Part shown: positions 1-8,804 of the stretch, piece by piece
How positions within the stretch are numbered: the stretch's first letter is position 1
Layout: each line of letters starts with the position of its first letter
DNA from: Fen-1362 sp049516395
Lineage (GTDB): Bacteria > Planctomycetota > Phycisphaerae > Sedimentisphaerales > Anaerobacaceae
Direction of reading: 5' to 3'
Assembly: GCA_049516395.1 (NCBI GenBank)
Contig: JBEKTD010000001.1
Span: 310,001 to 374,000, forward strand
DNA: 64,000 bases
The notes under the pieces: model-generated
Database searches by the model: none
Told to the model about the DNA's origin: nothing
Seen by the model: only the letters and a program-made list of their open reading frames with translations
Program-made: the position numbers and the translations under genes

Positions 1-7
1 TATCGAT

Positions 8-331
8 ATGCTTAATCCTCAATCATCGCTTAATATAATTCAGCACTATGTGAAACAAGTTACTGCTCAACGAGGTTTCGATAATGAGACTCCACGCGAT
101 AAAGTGCTTCTAATGCTTGAAGAATTTGGTGAGTTAGCTAAAGCCATGAGAAAATATACCGGTCTAAAAATAGACAAAGATAAATGCCAATCCTATACAG
201 AACTTAAGCGAGAATTTGCTGATATTTTATTTTACCTGCTGGACTTATCAAATGCTTGTGGGATCGACTTATTTAATAGCTTTCAAGAAAAAGAAATAGA
301 AAATATCAATCGAGAGTGGATCAATCCATAA
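8..331 (+). CDS. MazG-like nucleotide pyrophosphohydrolase
   Basis: A 107-residue all-alpha NTP pyrophosphohydrolase of the MazG/dUTPase-like fold. The family hydrolyses (d)NTPs to the monophosphate and pyrophosphate, usually as house-cleaning enzymes. The metal-binding signature is visible as LEEFGELAKA around residues 37-46 (EExxE) and EFADILFYLLD at about 69-79 (ExxD). The protein is one short MazG domain, not the long two-domain MazG. The ATG lies only 7 bases from the window edge, so an upstream start cannot be excluded. The gene is AT-rich compared with nifJ downstream, which hints at a different origin. The substrate cannot be told from sequence. Confidence 0.8.
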   Translation: MLNPQSSLNIIQHYVKQVTAQRGFDNETPRDKVLLMLEEFGELAKAMRKYTGLKIDKDKCQSYTELKREFADILFYLLDLSNACGIDLFNSFQEKEIENINREWINP

Positions 332-644
332 ACTATTATAAACGAAAAGCTGGAAATCTGACGGAGAATCAACTGAGTTTTAAAATACCTATGCTTTCTT
401 TGTGCTCTCGGCTCGATAGGCTCATCGTATCGAGCGAATTCGAAGGAGTGAATAAGAAACCGCGTAAAGCCACGTCTAAAAAATCATTTGCTATGCACCA
501 TCAAAAGTTGTATAAACCACGGTCTTGACAGACCGAATTAAGAATTGAGAGTTTAGAATTTAGAGATATAGTGGATAATTCTAAATTCAGCATTCGTAAT
601 TCTAAATTTTCACATATTTATAACTGATTGAGAGGTAAGTATTT
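332..644. repeat. Spacer with inverted repeats and taattct/agaatt word repeat
   Basis: No convincing gene lies between the MazG-like protein and nifJ. An 8-bp inverted repeat, GCTCGATA/TATCGAGC, occupies 411-418 and 428-435. A compact hairpin, CGGTCT-TGAC-AGACCG, lies at 520-535. From about 535 to 610 the DNA consists of variations on AGAATT/TTTAGAATT followed by their complements (AATTCTAAATT), so the stretch can fold back on itself. The same word style recurs in many spacers of this window, for example 4229-4302, 17054-17090 and 45192-45268. Confidence 0.55.
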
Positions 645-3600
645 ATGGCACGCAGGATGGTAACAATAGACGGGAATACGGCGGCGGCACACGTGGCGCA
701 CGCGACGAATGAAGTAATAGCGATATATCCGATAACGCCGAGTTCGCCGATGGGCGAGATTTCGGATGATAAGACAGCCCGGAGCGAACGCAATATATGG
801 GGCACGATTCCGTCGGTAACGGAAATGCAATCCGAAGGCGGAGCGGCAGGGGCGGTTCACGGCGCTCTGACGGCGGGGGCGCTGACGACGACGTTTACGG
901 CGTCGCAGGGGCTTTTGCTGATGATACCGGATATGTATAAGATAGCGGGCGAACTGCTGCCCACGGTGTTTCATATAACGGCGAGGTCATTGGCGGCGCA
1001 TGCGCTGTCGATATTCGGCGACCATGCGGATGTGATGGCGTGCAGGCAGACGGGATGGGGGATGCTTTGCTCGTCGAGCGTGCAGGAGGTAATGGATTTC
1101 GCGTTGATAGCACAATTGGCGACGTTAGAAAGCAGAGTGCCGTTTTTGCATTTCTTCGACGGGTTCCGCACGAGCCATGAGATTCAGAAGGTCGAAGAGC
1201 TGAGCTATGATGATATGCGGGCGATGATTCCGGATGAGCTGATTGCGGCGGTGAAGGCGAGGGCGCTGTCGCCTGACAGGCCCCAGATTGCGGGAACGGC
1301 GCAGAACCCGGATGTGTATTTCCAGGGCAGGGAGGCGGCGAATAATTTTTATACGGCGACGCCTGCGATTGTGCAGAAGGCGATGGACAAGTTCGCGAAG
1401 ATTGTCGGACGTCAGTATCATTTGTTCGATTACGTCGGGGCGGCGGACGCGGAGAAGGTTATCATAATTATGGGTTCGGGCGCGGATACGGCGCACGAGA
1501 CGGTTGAGTATCTTAATTCCAAGGGACAGAAAATCGGCGTGCTGAAAGTACGGCTTTTCAGGCCTTTCAGCGTGCAGGATTTCATCAATGCGATTCCAAA
1601 AACGGTTAAAAAGATTGCGGTTCTGGACAGGACAAAGGAGTCGGGAGCGATTGGCGAGCCGTTGTATATGGATATTCGCACGGCGGTCGGCGAGGCGATG
1701 GGCAGGAAGCAAAGCCCCTTCAAGGATTACCCGGTGATTGTGGGCGGCAGATACGGGCTTGGCTCGAAGGAATTTACGCCCGCGATGGTCAAGGCGGTGT
1801 TCGATAATCTGGACGCGAAAGAGCCGAAGAATGGGTTCACCGTGGGCATCATCGACGACGTTTCGAATACGAGTTTGAAATTTGACGAGACGTTTGTGCT
1901 GCCCGCGGAGGGGATTTATACGGCGATGTTCTACGGGCTGGGTTCGGACGGCACGGTCGGCGCGAACCACAACTCGATACAGATTATCGGCCAAAAAACT
2001 GACAATAACGCGCAGGGTTATTTTGTTTACGACTCGAAGAAGGCCGGCGCGATTACGATATCGCATCTGCGGTTCGGCAAAAAGACGATTCGCAGGCCGT
2101 ACCTGATTACCAAGGCGGATTTCGTCGCGTGCCATAACGCCAGCTTCCTCGAAAAATACGATATGCTCTCGACGGCGAAAGATGGCGCGACGTTTTTGAT
2201 GACGAGTATGTACCCGGCGGACAAGGTCTGGGACACGCTGCCTCAGGAAGTGCAAAAGCAGATAATCGATAAGAAGCTGAAATTTTACGTCATCGACGCG
2301 ATATCGCTGGCCAAGGAAATCGGTCTTGGAGCGAGAATCAATACGATTATGCAGGTGGCGTTCTTCAAAATCAGCGGTATCATCCCGATTGAGAAGGCGA
2401 TTGAGGCAATCAAGGCGGCGATACTGAAGAGCTACGGCAAGAAGGGCGAGAGAATCGTCGCGATGAATAATTCGGCGGTTGACGGAGCTTTGGCGAGGGT
2501 TTTCGAGGTCAAGGTGCCGGGCAAGGTTACGAGCAAAACGACAAAGCCGCCGGTTGTGTCGAAGGATGCGCCGAAATTTGTGCAGGAAGTAACCGCGGAG
2601 ATTATGAATCTGCGGGGAGACCTGTTGCCCGTGAGCAAGCTGCCGAATGACGGCAAGTGGCCTGTGGGGACAACGAAATTTGAGAAGCGCAATATCGCGG
2701 TCGATATACCGGCGTGGGAGCCGTCGCTTTGTATTCAGTGCGGAACGTGTTCGCTGGTTTGCCCGCACGGGACGATTCGGCTCAAGGCCTACGATAAGAA
2801 GTATCTCGACAAGGCGCCGAAGGCGTTCAAGAGCGCAGAAGCGAAGGGCAAGGAATTAGCTGGTATGACGGCGACGATTCAGGTTGCCGCTGAGGACTGC
2901 ACGGGCTGCGGAGTTTGCGTGCAGATGTGCCCGGTGCAGGAAAAGGACGCGAATAAACAGCCCACCGGACGCAAGGCGATAAATATGTCCCCACAAGAAC
3001 CGTTGCGTTTGCAGGAAAGGGAAAACTATAAATATTTCCTGTCGATACCGAATACCGATTCGAAACTGTTCAAACGCGAAAGCGTCAAGGGCAGCCAGTT
3101 GATTATGCCCTTGTTCGAGTATTCGGGTGCGTGCGCCGGCTGCGGCGAGACGCCTTATGTGAAACTTTTGACGCAGTTATTCGGCGACAGGGCGATGATA
3201 GGCAACGCGACGGGCTGCTCGTCGATTTACGGCGGCAACCTTCCGACGACGCCCTACACGACGCGGGAAGACGGCCGCGGGCCGGTTTGGAGCAACAGTT
3301 TGTTCGAGGACAACGCGGAGTTCTCACTCGGTATGCGGCTGACAGTTGATAAATTCAAACAGCAGGCGGTGGAGCTGGTCGATGCGGTTGCCAAGAAGGG
3401 TTGCATCGACGCGGCGTTTGCGGGCGAAATAACCGCCGCGGTTATTGCCAACGACCCGTCGCAGGACGCGATTGAAACGCAGCGAGACCGAGTGGCGAAA
3501 CTAAAGGAATTGTGCAAGAAGAGCGATTGTGCCGAATGCAAACGACTATTGACGCTGGCGGATTATCTTGTTCGCAAGTCGGTCTGGGCGCTGGGCGGGG

Positions 3601-4232
3601 ACGGCTGGGCTTATGATATCGGTTACGGTGGTCTCGACCACGTGCTGGCGAACGGCGCGGACATAAACATACTGGTTCTCGATACCGAGGTTTATTCGAA
3701 TACGGGCGGTCAGATGTCGAAATCGACCCCAAGGGGTGCGGTTGCGAAATTTGCCGCGGGCGGAAAGCCGGGGCCGAAGAAAGATATGGGATTGCTCGCG
3801 ATGACTTATGGCAATATCTACGTCGCCAAAGTTGCGCTGGGCGCAAACACCAATCAGGCGGTAAAGGCGTTTATCGAAGCCGAAGCATATCCGGGACCGT
3901 CGTTAGTAATCGCTTATGCCCAGTGCATCAACCACGGCATTGATATGACGACCGGTTACGAGGAGCAGAAAAAAGCGGTGGCCTGCGGGCACTGGCCTTT
4001 GTATCGCTTTGACCCGCGTCTTAGGCAGGAGGGCAAAAACCCGCTGCAGCTCGATTCGAAGGCGCCGACAATCAGGTTTGACGAGTATGCTTATAACGAG
4101 AACCGTTATAAATCGCTTCTGAAGTCGAAACCTGAAGCGGCGGAACAACTGATGAAGCTTGCAAACGGCGACGCGGCCCAGCGTTATTCGCTTATGGAAC
4201 AGCTCGCGAAAATCCAGTGCGAAAAAATTTAG
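645..4232 (+). CDS. nifJ: Pyruvate:ferredoxin (flavodoxin) oxidoreductase
   Basis: Single-chain PFOR of 1195 residues, the usual length. It converts pyruvate and CoA to acetyl-CoA and CO2 and reduces ferredoxin or flavodoxin; the enzyme is cytoplasmic, oxygen-sensitive and central to anaerobic carbon metabolism. The N-terminal domain begins with the conserved TIDGNTAAAHVA and IYPITPSSPM. Two 4Fe-4S clusters are bound by CIQCGTCSLVCP (from residue 696) and CTGCGVCVQMCP (from about 752). The C-terminal part carries a proximal-cluster motif, CAGCGETPY, and the thiamine diphosphate site GGDGWAYDIGYGG...DTEVYSNTGGQ. The ATG at 645 follows GAGAGG at 630-635. It is a monocistronic unit flanked on both sides by word-repeat spacers. 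Confidence 0.97.
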   Translation: MARRMVTIDGNTAAAHVAHATNEVIAIYPITPSSPMGEISDDKTARSERNIWGTIPSVTEMQSEGGAAGAVHGALTAGALTTTFTASQGLLLMIPDMYKIAGELLPTVFHITARSLAAHALSIFGDHADVMACRQTGWGMLCSSSVQEVMDFALIAQLATLESRVPFLHFFDGFRTSHEIQKVEELSYDDMRAMIPDELIAAVKARALSPDRPQIAGTAQNPDVYFQGREAANNFYTATPAIVQKAMDKFAKIVGRQYHLFDYVGAADAEKVIIIMGSGADTAHETVEYLNSKGQKIGVLKVRLFRPFSVQDFINAIPKTVKKIAVLDRTKESGAIGEPLYMDIRTAVGEAMGRKQSPFKDYPVIVGGRYGLGSKEFTPAMVKAVFDNLDAKEPKNGFTVGIIDDVSNTSLKFDETFVLPAEGIYTAMFYGLGSDGTVGANHNSIQIIGQKTDNNAQGYFVYDSKKAGAITISHLRFGKKTIRRPYLITKADFVACHNASFLEKYDMLSTAKDGATFLMTSMYPADKVWDTLPQEVQKQIIDKKLKFYVIDAISLAKEIGLGARINTIMQVAFFKISGIIPIEKAIEAIKAAILKSYGKKGERIVAMNNSAVDGALARVFEVKVPGKVTSKTTKPPVVSKDAPKFVQEVTAEIMNLRGDLLPVSKLPNDGKWPVGTTKFEKRNIAVDIPAWEPSLCIQCGTCSLVCPHGTIRLKAYDKKYLDKAPKAFKSAEAKGKELAGMTATIQVAAEDCTGCGVCVQMCPVQEKDANKQPTGRKAINMSPQEPLRLQERENYKYFLSIPNTDSKLFKRESVKGSQLIMPLFEYSGACAGCGETPYVKLLTQLFGDRAMIGNATGCSSIYGGNLPTTPYTTREDGRGPVWSNSLFEDNAEFSLGMRLTVDKFKQQAVELVDAVAKKGCIDAAFAGEITAAVIANDPSQDAIETQRDRVAKLKELCKKSDCAECKRLLTLADYLVRKSVWALGGDGWAYDIGYGGLDHVLANGADINILVLDTEVYSNTGGQMSKSTPRGAVAKFAAGGKPGPKKDMGLLAMTYGNIYVAKVALGANTNQAVKAFIEAEAYPGPSLVIAYAQCINHGIDMTTGYEEQKKAVACGHWPLYRFDPRLRQEGKNPLQLDSKAPTIRFDEYAYNENRYKSLLKSKPEAAEQLMKLANGDAAQRYSLMEQLAKIQCEKI

Positions 4233-4302
4233 AATTACGAATGAAGAATTTAGAATTGTTCAGCGTGATTTTTGTTTCTAAGTTCTTAATTCTCAATTCA
4301 AT
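4229..4302. repeat. Word-repeat spacer between nifJ and purQ
   Basis: Variations of GAATTTAGAATT followed by the complementary TTCTTAATTCTCAATTC. The two halves are in inverted orientation and can form an AT-rich hairpin. The repeat starts inside the last codons of nifJ and ends just before purQ. Confidence 0.5.
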
Positions 4303-4313
4303 CGGGAATTGGT

Positions 4314-5201
4314 ATGAACAACGTTAAAGCAATCGTATTACGGGCGGCGGGAATTAACTGCGACCTTGAGACGCAGCACGCGTTTGAATTGGCCGGCGCG
4401 GCGGCGGACCGCGTTCATATAAACAGAATCATCGAGGATAAATCATTACTTGATGGCTACCAGATACTCGTTGTCCCCGGCGGGTTCAGTTACGGCGACG
4501 ACGTCGCGGCAGGCAAAATCCTGGCCAACCAGATAAAACATCATCTCTACGAGCAGGTGCGAAAGTTCATCGACGCAGGCAAATTAGTCCTCGGCATCTG
4601 CAACGGTTTCCAGGTTCTCGTCAAAGCGGGCATTTTACCCGGCTTTTCGTCGAGCGCCGTGCGTGATGCGTCGCGCGAGAAGGAAATGGATTCCCGCTTG
4701 CGCGGGAATGACAGTACGCAATACGCAATACGCAATACGCAGGACGAAATTACAGTTACGTATAACGACAGCAACAAATACGAAGACAGATGGGTATATC
4801 TTGCCCCTGTAACCGACAGGTGCGTATTTATCGAAAAGGGCAGACAAATTTACCTTCCCGTTGCGCACGGCGAAGGCAAGATTGTTACCAAGGACCAGCA
4901 AACTCTCGAAAAGCTCAAGGCGGAAGGTTTCATCGCTTTCAAATACGTCGATGAAAAAGGCAGCGAAGGCGGCTATCCTGTTAACCCCAACGGCTCTTTT
5001 GAATCAATCGCCGGGCTAACCGATTCTACCGGACGAGTCCTCGGCCTTATGCCTCACCCTGAAAGACACGTTATATTCACTCAGCATCCGCGCTGGACAC
5101 GAATGACGAGCCACGAGCCACAAGTCACGAGTCACGAAAAAGACGGGGACGGCATAACCATTTTCACAAATGCCGTAAAATACGCGAAAGCAAATCTGTA
5201 A
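4314..5201 (+). CDS. purQ: Phosphoribosylformylglycinamidine synthase, glutaminase subunit, with repeat-derived inserts
   Basis: Class I glutamine amidotransferase subunit of FGAM synthase, step 4 of purine synthesis. It supplies ammonia to PurL, which is not in this window. The nucleophile elbow is LGICNGFQVL, and MPHPERH holds the catalytic His-Glu. Two stretches look foreign. Between LPGFSSSAV and DEITVTYNDS sit about 25 extra residues containing DSRLRGND followed by an AIRNTQ stretch; in DNA this is an inverted GGATTCCCGC/GCGGGAAT element plus tandem CAATACG words (about 4660-4745). Near the C-terminus MTSHEPQVTSHEK is encoded by ACGAGCCACGAGCCACAAGTC-type words (5101-5142). Both keep the frame. 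Function is probably preserved, since both lie in surface loops (inference). Confidence 0.93.
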   Translation: MNNVKAIVLRAAGINCDLETQHAFELAGAAADRVHINRIIEDKSLLDGYQILVVPGGFSYGDDVAAGKILANQIKHHLYEQVRKFIDAGKLVLGICNGFQVLVKAGILPGFSSSAVRDASREKEMDSRLRGNDSTQYAIRNTQDEITVTYNDSNKYEDRWVYLAPVTDRCVFIEKGRQIYLPVAHGEGKIVTKDQQTLEKLKAEGFIAFKYVDEKGSEGGYPVNPNGSFESIAGLTDSTGRVLGLMPHPERHVIFTQHPRWTRMTSHEPQVTSHEKDGDGITIFTNAVKYAKANL

Positions 5202-5203
5202 CT

Positions 5204-5393
5204 CAGCGTACAGCGTTTAGCGTGCAGCGTTCCCGGCTTCGCTATGCTTCGCCGTGGCAGGCAGCGGGCAGTTTTTACGATAGGGTGGGAATCAAACCCT
5301 TTTTCTTAAAATCACCGCACCGAAACCAAGCTGAGTGTCGCTTGTTCATACCGGCTTCGCCTTTGTACCCCATAAAGGGTAAAAGAGCAAAGG
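5204..5393. repeat. Mosaic of short interspersed repeats
   Basis: The spacer between the convergent purQ and FGE-like genes starts with CAGCGTACAGCGTTTAGCG words (compare 12287-12318, ahead of ymdB). It continues with a GGCTTCGC...GCTTCGCC...GGCAGGCAG element that looks like a second interspersed family. No terminator with a T-run was recognised. Confidence 0.45.
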
Positions 5394-6455
5394 TTAATTT
5401 AAGTCCAGGGAAACACGGACCCCGCAGGTGAAGTCCCAGCCGTACGGGTAGTAGCCGCGGTAAGCGACACGGCAGTAGTTGGCGATGCAGCTCCAACCGC
5501 CGCCGCGAATAACATGCCAAATGCCTGAAGTCGAACCTGTCGGATTCATCGGTGGACTGGAACTGTAATAAGTGCTCGAATACCAGTCATTACACCACTG
5601 CCACACATTACCCGCCATATCATATAAACCGTATCCGTTGGCGGCAAAACTGCCCACAGGAGATGTGTAAGGATATATGCCATCAGCACTCCATGTCGGG
5701 TCAAAACCCCATGGTGGGCCAAGGTCATAACTATAATCGCCAGCCCAGTTGTAATAATTCGCCTGGCTGTGGCTTATCGTGTTCACATCTCCCCATGGAA
5801 AGCGGTTACCGGAAAGACCGCCGCGGGCTGCGTATTCCCACTGAGCCTCTGTCGGCAAATGATAGCCATTCTTCGTAAAATCGCAGACCCACGTTGAAAG
5901 ATTATAACACGGTACTTTCCCTTCCTGCTGGCTCCGCCAGTTACAGTAGGCCGCCGCCCCGTACCAGCTTACACACACCATCGGGTCATTGACCATGCTG
6001 CGACTGCCCTTGGTGAGGACACTAAAAACACTGCCGCTGTAGGCAATTTGACTGTATGTGCCTACTGCGGATGTATCGCAATAAGGATAGCTGTTACTAC
6101 TGTCCGTGGATGCATACGCTATACCACCGACAACTTTAACAGCCGCAGAATTGAGAAAACTGCAATACTGCTGGTTGGTAATGTCATATTTGTCCATGTA
6201 AAAAGAACTCAGCGTAACTGTATGGACAGGTAGAGCATCTGACTCCCCATCCAAACTATCCCCCATCTGAAATGTCCCGGCTGGAATTAAAATCATATTC
6301 GCGTCCCATGCGGTCAGCCATTGACTTGCGAGAATGGCAAAATCCTCGAAGTCAACTTTGCAGTCTCCATTTAAATCTGCCGTAGGGCACGCCGCCAAGC
6401 ATGGTAAAGAACTTATGCTAAGGACAACAGCAAGAATCGCAATTAAACTTTTCAT
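5394..6455 (-). CDS. Secreted FGE/SUMF1-like protein with dockerin-like segment
   Basis: 353 residues from the ATG at 6455, which follows AAGGGAT at good spacing. A signal peptide (MKSLIAILAVVLSISS...CLA) is followed by a short dockerin-like repeat, ADLNGDCKVDFEDFAILASQW, then a complete formylglycine-generating-enzyme (sulfatase-modifying factor) domain. That domain runs from MILIPAGTFQMGD through LPTEAQWEYAARGG, GNVWQWCNDWY and GGGWSCIANYCRVAYRG to CGVRVS. The pair C-x4-C (about residues 323 and 328) matches the two cysteines that bind copper in active aerobic FGEs; many FGE-like proteins lack them. No sulfatase lies nearby, so activity and substrate are open. It could instead be a surface protein using the fold as a C-type-lectin-like binding module. 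Confidence 0.88.
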   Translation of the reverse strand: MKSLIAILAVVLSISSLPCLAACPTADLNGDCKVDFEDFAILASQWLTAWDANMILIPAGTFQMGDSLDGESDALPVHTVTLSSFYMDKYDITNQQYCSFLNSAAVKVVGGIAYASTDSSNSYPYCDTSAVGTYSQIAYSGSVFSVLTKGSRSMVNDPMVCVSWYGAAAYCNWRSQQEGKVPCYNLSTWVCDFTKNGYHLPTEAQWEYAARGGLSGNRFPWGDVNTISHSQANYYNWAGDYSYDLGPPWGFDPTWSADGIYPYTSPVGSFAANGYGLYDMAGNVWQWCNDWYSSTYYSSSPPMNPTGSTSGIWHVIRGGGWSCIANYCRVAYRGYYPYGWDFTCGVRVSLDLN

Positions 6456-6963
6456 TTTTCTATCCCTTCTAAAAGAATTCATAATGGTTTTATCGCATTT
6501 TGTGCGCGTGGATGTTTATGTAAGCGGATTGCTCCCAAAAGATGTGCTTGTTCTCTCATACCCTTCTCCAAGTTGCCTTTTGCCACCAGCGGTTCGACTC
6601 CTTCGACTCCGCTCAGGACAGGTTCGCTCACCACAGGCCGCTCAAGACAGGTCAACTCACCGGAGCCCAAAGGTGATTTTGATTATGCGTTTTACAGCAG
6701 GACAGTCAAGCAAAAAGTAGGCAAAATATTGTCTTTTAAGTCATTTTCCGCTAATATGGCACTATATTCAGGTTAAAATGGGACTGAAGTGAAATGAATA
6801 AATTGCTTCGGCCTACAGCTTCGCAATGACCAAAGGTAGGATGATGACAAAATTCTGCATTCTGTATTCTTTATTCTGGATTCTGCGTTTATTTACTAAA
6901 GACAAAAAATGCAGAATATAGAACACTGAACGCAGATTGCAGAACAAAGAAGCCGTCATCTGG
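6456..6963. repeat. Gene-free spacer made of interspersed repeats
   Basis: About 500 bases without a believable gene. At 6590-6665 is a CTTCGACTCCGCTCAGGACA element, the same family that interrupts hemW and that ends near yraN. At 6801-6831 is ATTGCTTCGGCCTACAGCTTC followed by GCAATGACC. At 6851-6945 is a long imperfect inverted repeat of ATTCTGCATTCTGTATTCT words and their complements (TGCAGAATATAGAAC). The ATG-initiated frames here only translate these repeats. Confidence 0.55.
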
Positions 6964-8760
6964 TCAATCGGACGTATCCAAGATGCTCATAAAGGCATCC
7001 TGGGGGATTTGGACGGCGCCGATATTCTTCATGCGCTTTTTGCCTTCCCTTTGTCTCTTGAGCACCTTCATTTTTCTGGTAACGTCGCCGCCGTAGAGTT
7101 TGGCGGTAACGTCTTTTCTGAACGGCTTGATTGATTCTCGTGCGATGATTTTTCCGCCGATGGCGACCTGAAGCGGTATCTCGAACTGGTGACGCGGTAT
7201 GGCCTTGCGCAGGCGAACCAGCATTTTGCGTCCCCTGTTTTCCGCGACGCTTCGATGCACAATCAGCGAAAGGGCATCGACGGGGATTTTGTTGACTAAG
7301 ATATTGATTTTGACCAGGTCGCCGACCTCGAAGCCGATGAATTCGTAATCCATCGTCGCGTAGCCGTGGCTGATTCCCTTGAGCAAATCGTAGAAATCGT
7401 AAACGATTTCAGCCAACGGCGCTTTGTATTGCATCATCACGCGGTTCTGGCTGAGGTAATCCGTTTTAATCAATTTGCATCGCCTGCTTTCGGACAATTG
7501 CATAATTCCGCCGATTGTGTCGGTGGTGGTGATAATTTCCAGGCGAACATAGGGCTCGCGCAATTCCTCGATTTGGGTTGTGTCGGGCAGGTCGGAGGGC
7601 GAATCGATTTTCAGCGTCCGGCCGTCGGTTGTAATGACTTCATAGCTGACGGTCGGCGCGGTCTGAACGACGTCGATATCGTTTTCGCGTTCTAAGCGTT
7701 CCTGGACGATTTCCATATGCAGCAGGCCCAGGAAGCCGCATCGGAAGCCGAAGCCAAGCGCAGGCGAATTTTGCGGTATGAATGAAAAGCTCGCGTCGTT
7801 GAGAGCGAGTTTCTCAAAGGCCAAACGCAGGTTTGGATAATCGGTATTATTGCCTGGGTAGAAATCCGAGAAGACCATCTGCATCGGGGGTACATAGCCG
7901 GGCAGAGGTTTATCGACTGGACTCGCGTCGTCGGTAATCGTATCACCTATGGTGATATCGGACAACTGGCGGACGTTGGCGATGACGTAGCCCACCTCGC
8001 CCGCGCTTAGCCGCTCAACTGGGGACATTTTTGGCGTGAACTTTCCAAGCTCCGTTATAAGGTGCGTTCTGCCTGTGCCCATAAACCGGATTTTCTGTTT
8101 TATATTCAATTCGCCCGAAAATACCCTGACGTAGCAGATAACGCCTCGATATTCGTCGCATTCGCTGTCGAAGACAAGTGCGGCAGTCGGTTTATCGCTG
8201 TTATCCGGAGGCGGTGGAAGCAATGTCACCACCGCGTCGAGCAGTTCGTGGACGCCCATGCCGGTTTTTGCGCTGATGTGGAAGCAGTCCAGCTTTTTGA
8301 TGCCGAGGACGTGCTCGATTTCTTCGGCGGTGATATCGGGCTGCGCCGATGGCAGGTCAACCTTATTGATTACGCCGATGATTTCCGCGCCGGCCTCGGT
8401 CGCTAAATATGCGTTGGCGACCGTCTGCGCCTGAACGCCCTGCGTTGCGTCAACAACTAAAAGCGCGCCTTCGCAGGCGGTAAGTGCACGCGAAACCTCG
8501 TAATGAAAATCGACGTGGCCGGGCGTGTCGATGAGATTGAGCATATAGGTTTTGCCGGCGTGCTCGTAATTCATCGTTACCGCGGAGGCCTTGATAGTGA
8601 TGCCTCGCTCTCGCTCGATATCCATATCGTCGAGAAGCTGGTCCTTCTTCTCACGGTCGCTCACTAAGCCCGTGATTTCCATTATGCGGTCGGCCAACGT
8701 GCTTTTGCCGTGGTCGATATGCGCAATTATTGAAAAATTTCGTATTAGCTCCGTACTCAT
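6964..8760 (-). CDS. lepA: Elongation factor 4 (back-translocating GTPase)
   Basis: 598 residues, the usual size for LepA/EF4, a ribosome-binding GTPase that acts on stalled or mis-translocated ribosomes. The G1 motif AHIDHGKST, switch II DTPGHVDFHYEVSRAL and G4 NKVDLP are present. The C-terminal domain unique to LepA is clear (YGGDVTRKMKVLKRQREGKK, then IPQDAF). The open frame extends 22 codons further upstream, but family alignment places the start at MSTELIRNFSIIAHIDHGKS, at 8760. It lies 44 bases downstream of hemW on the same strand, so the two are probably co-transcribed. Confidence 0.97.
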   Translation of the reverse strand: MSTELIRNFSIIAHIDHGKSTLADRIMEITGLVSDREKKDQLLDDMDIERERGITIKASAVTMNYEHAGKTYMLNLIDTPGHVDFHYEVSRALTACEGALLVVDATQGVQAQTVANAYLATEAGAEIIGVINKVDLPSAQPDITAEEIEHVLGIKKLDCFHISAKTGMGVHELLDAVVTLLPPPPDNSDKPTAALVFDSECDEYRGVICYVRVFSGELNIKQKIRFMGTGRTHLITELGKFTPKMSPVERLSAGEVGYVIANVRQLSDITIGDTITDDASPVDKPLPGYVPPMQMVFSDFYPGNNTDYPNLRLAFEKLALNDASFSFIPQNSPALGFGFRCGFLGLLHMEIVQERLERENDIDVVQTAPTVSYEVITTDGRTLKIDSPSDLPDTTQIEELREPYVRLEIITTTDTIGGIMQLSESRRCKLIKTDYLSQNRVMMQYKAPLAEIVYDFYDLLKGISHGYATMDYEFIGFEVGDLVKINILVNKIPVDALSLIVHRSVAENRGRKMLVRLRKAIPRHQFEIPLQVAIGGKIIARESIKPFRKDVTAKLYGGDVTRKMKVLKRQREGKKRMKNIGAVQIPQDAFMSILDTSD

Positions 8761-8804
8761 AAGGTAACCAATATAGCATAGACGGGCGGAAAAAGACACC
8801 CCTA

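Noticed and set aside
316..528. 70-codon frame after the MazG-like gene
   Set aside because: No motif, no Shine-Dalgarno sequence, overlaps the preceding gene and crosses an inverted repeat; no support as a gene.
1125..2768. 547-codon minus-strand frame inside nifJ
   Set aside because: Antisense shadow of the strongly conserved PFOR coding sequence; arginine-rich and without recognisable domain.
6479..6776. Short frames in the 6.5-6.8 kb spacer
   Set aside because: They only translate interspersed repeats (STPLRTGSLTT-type peptides).
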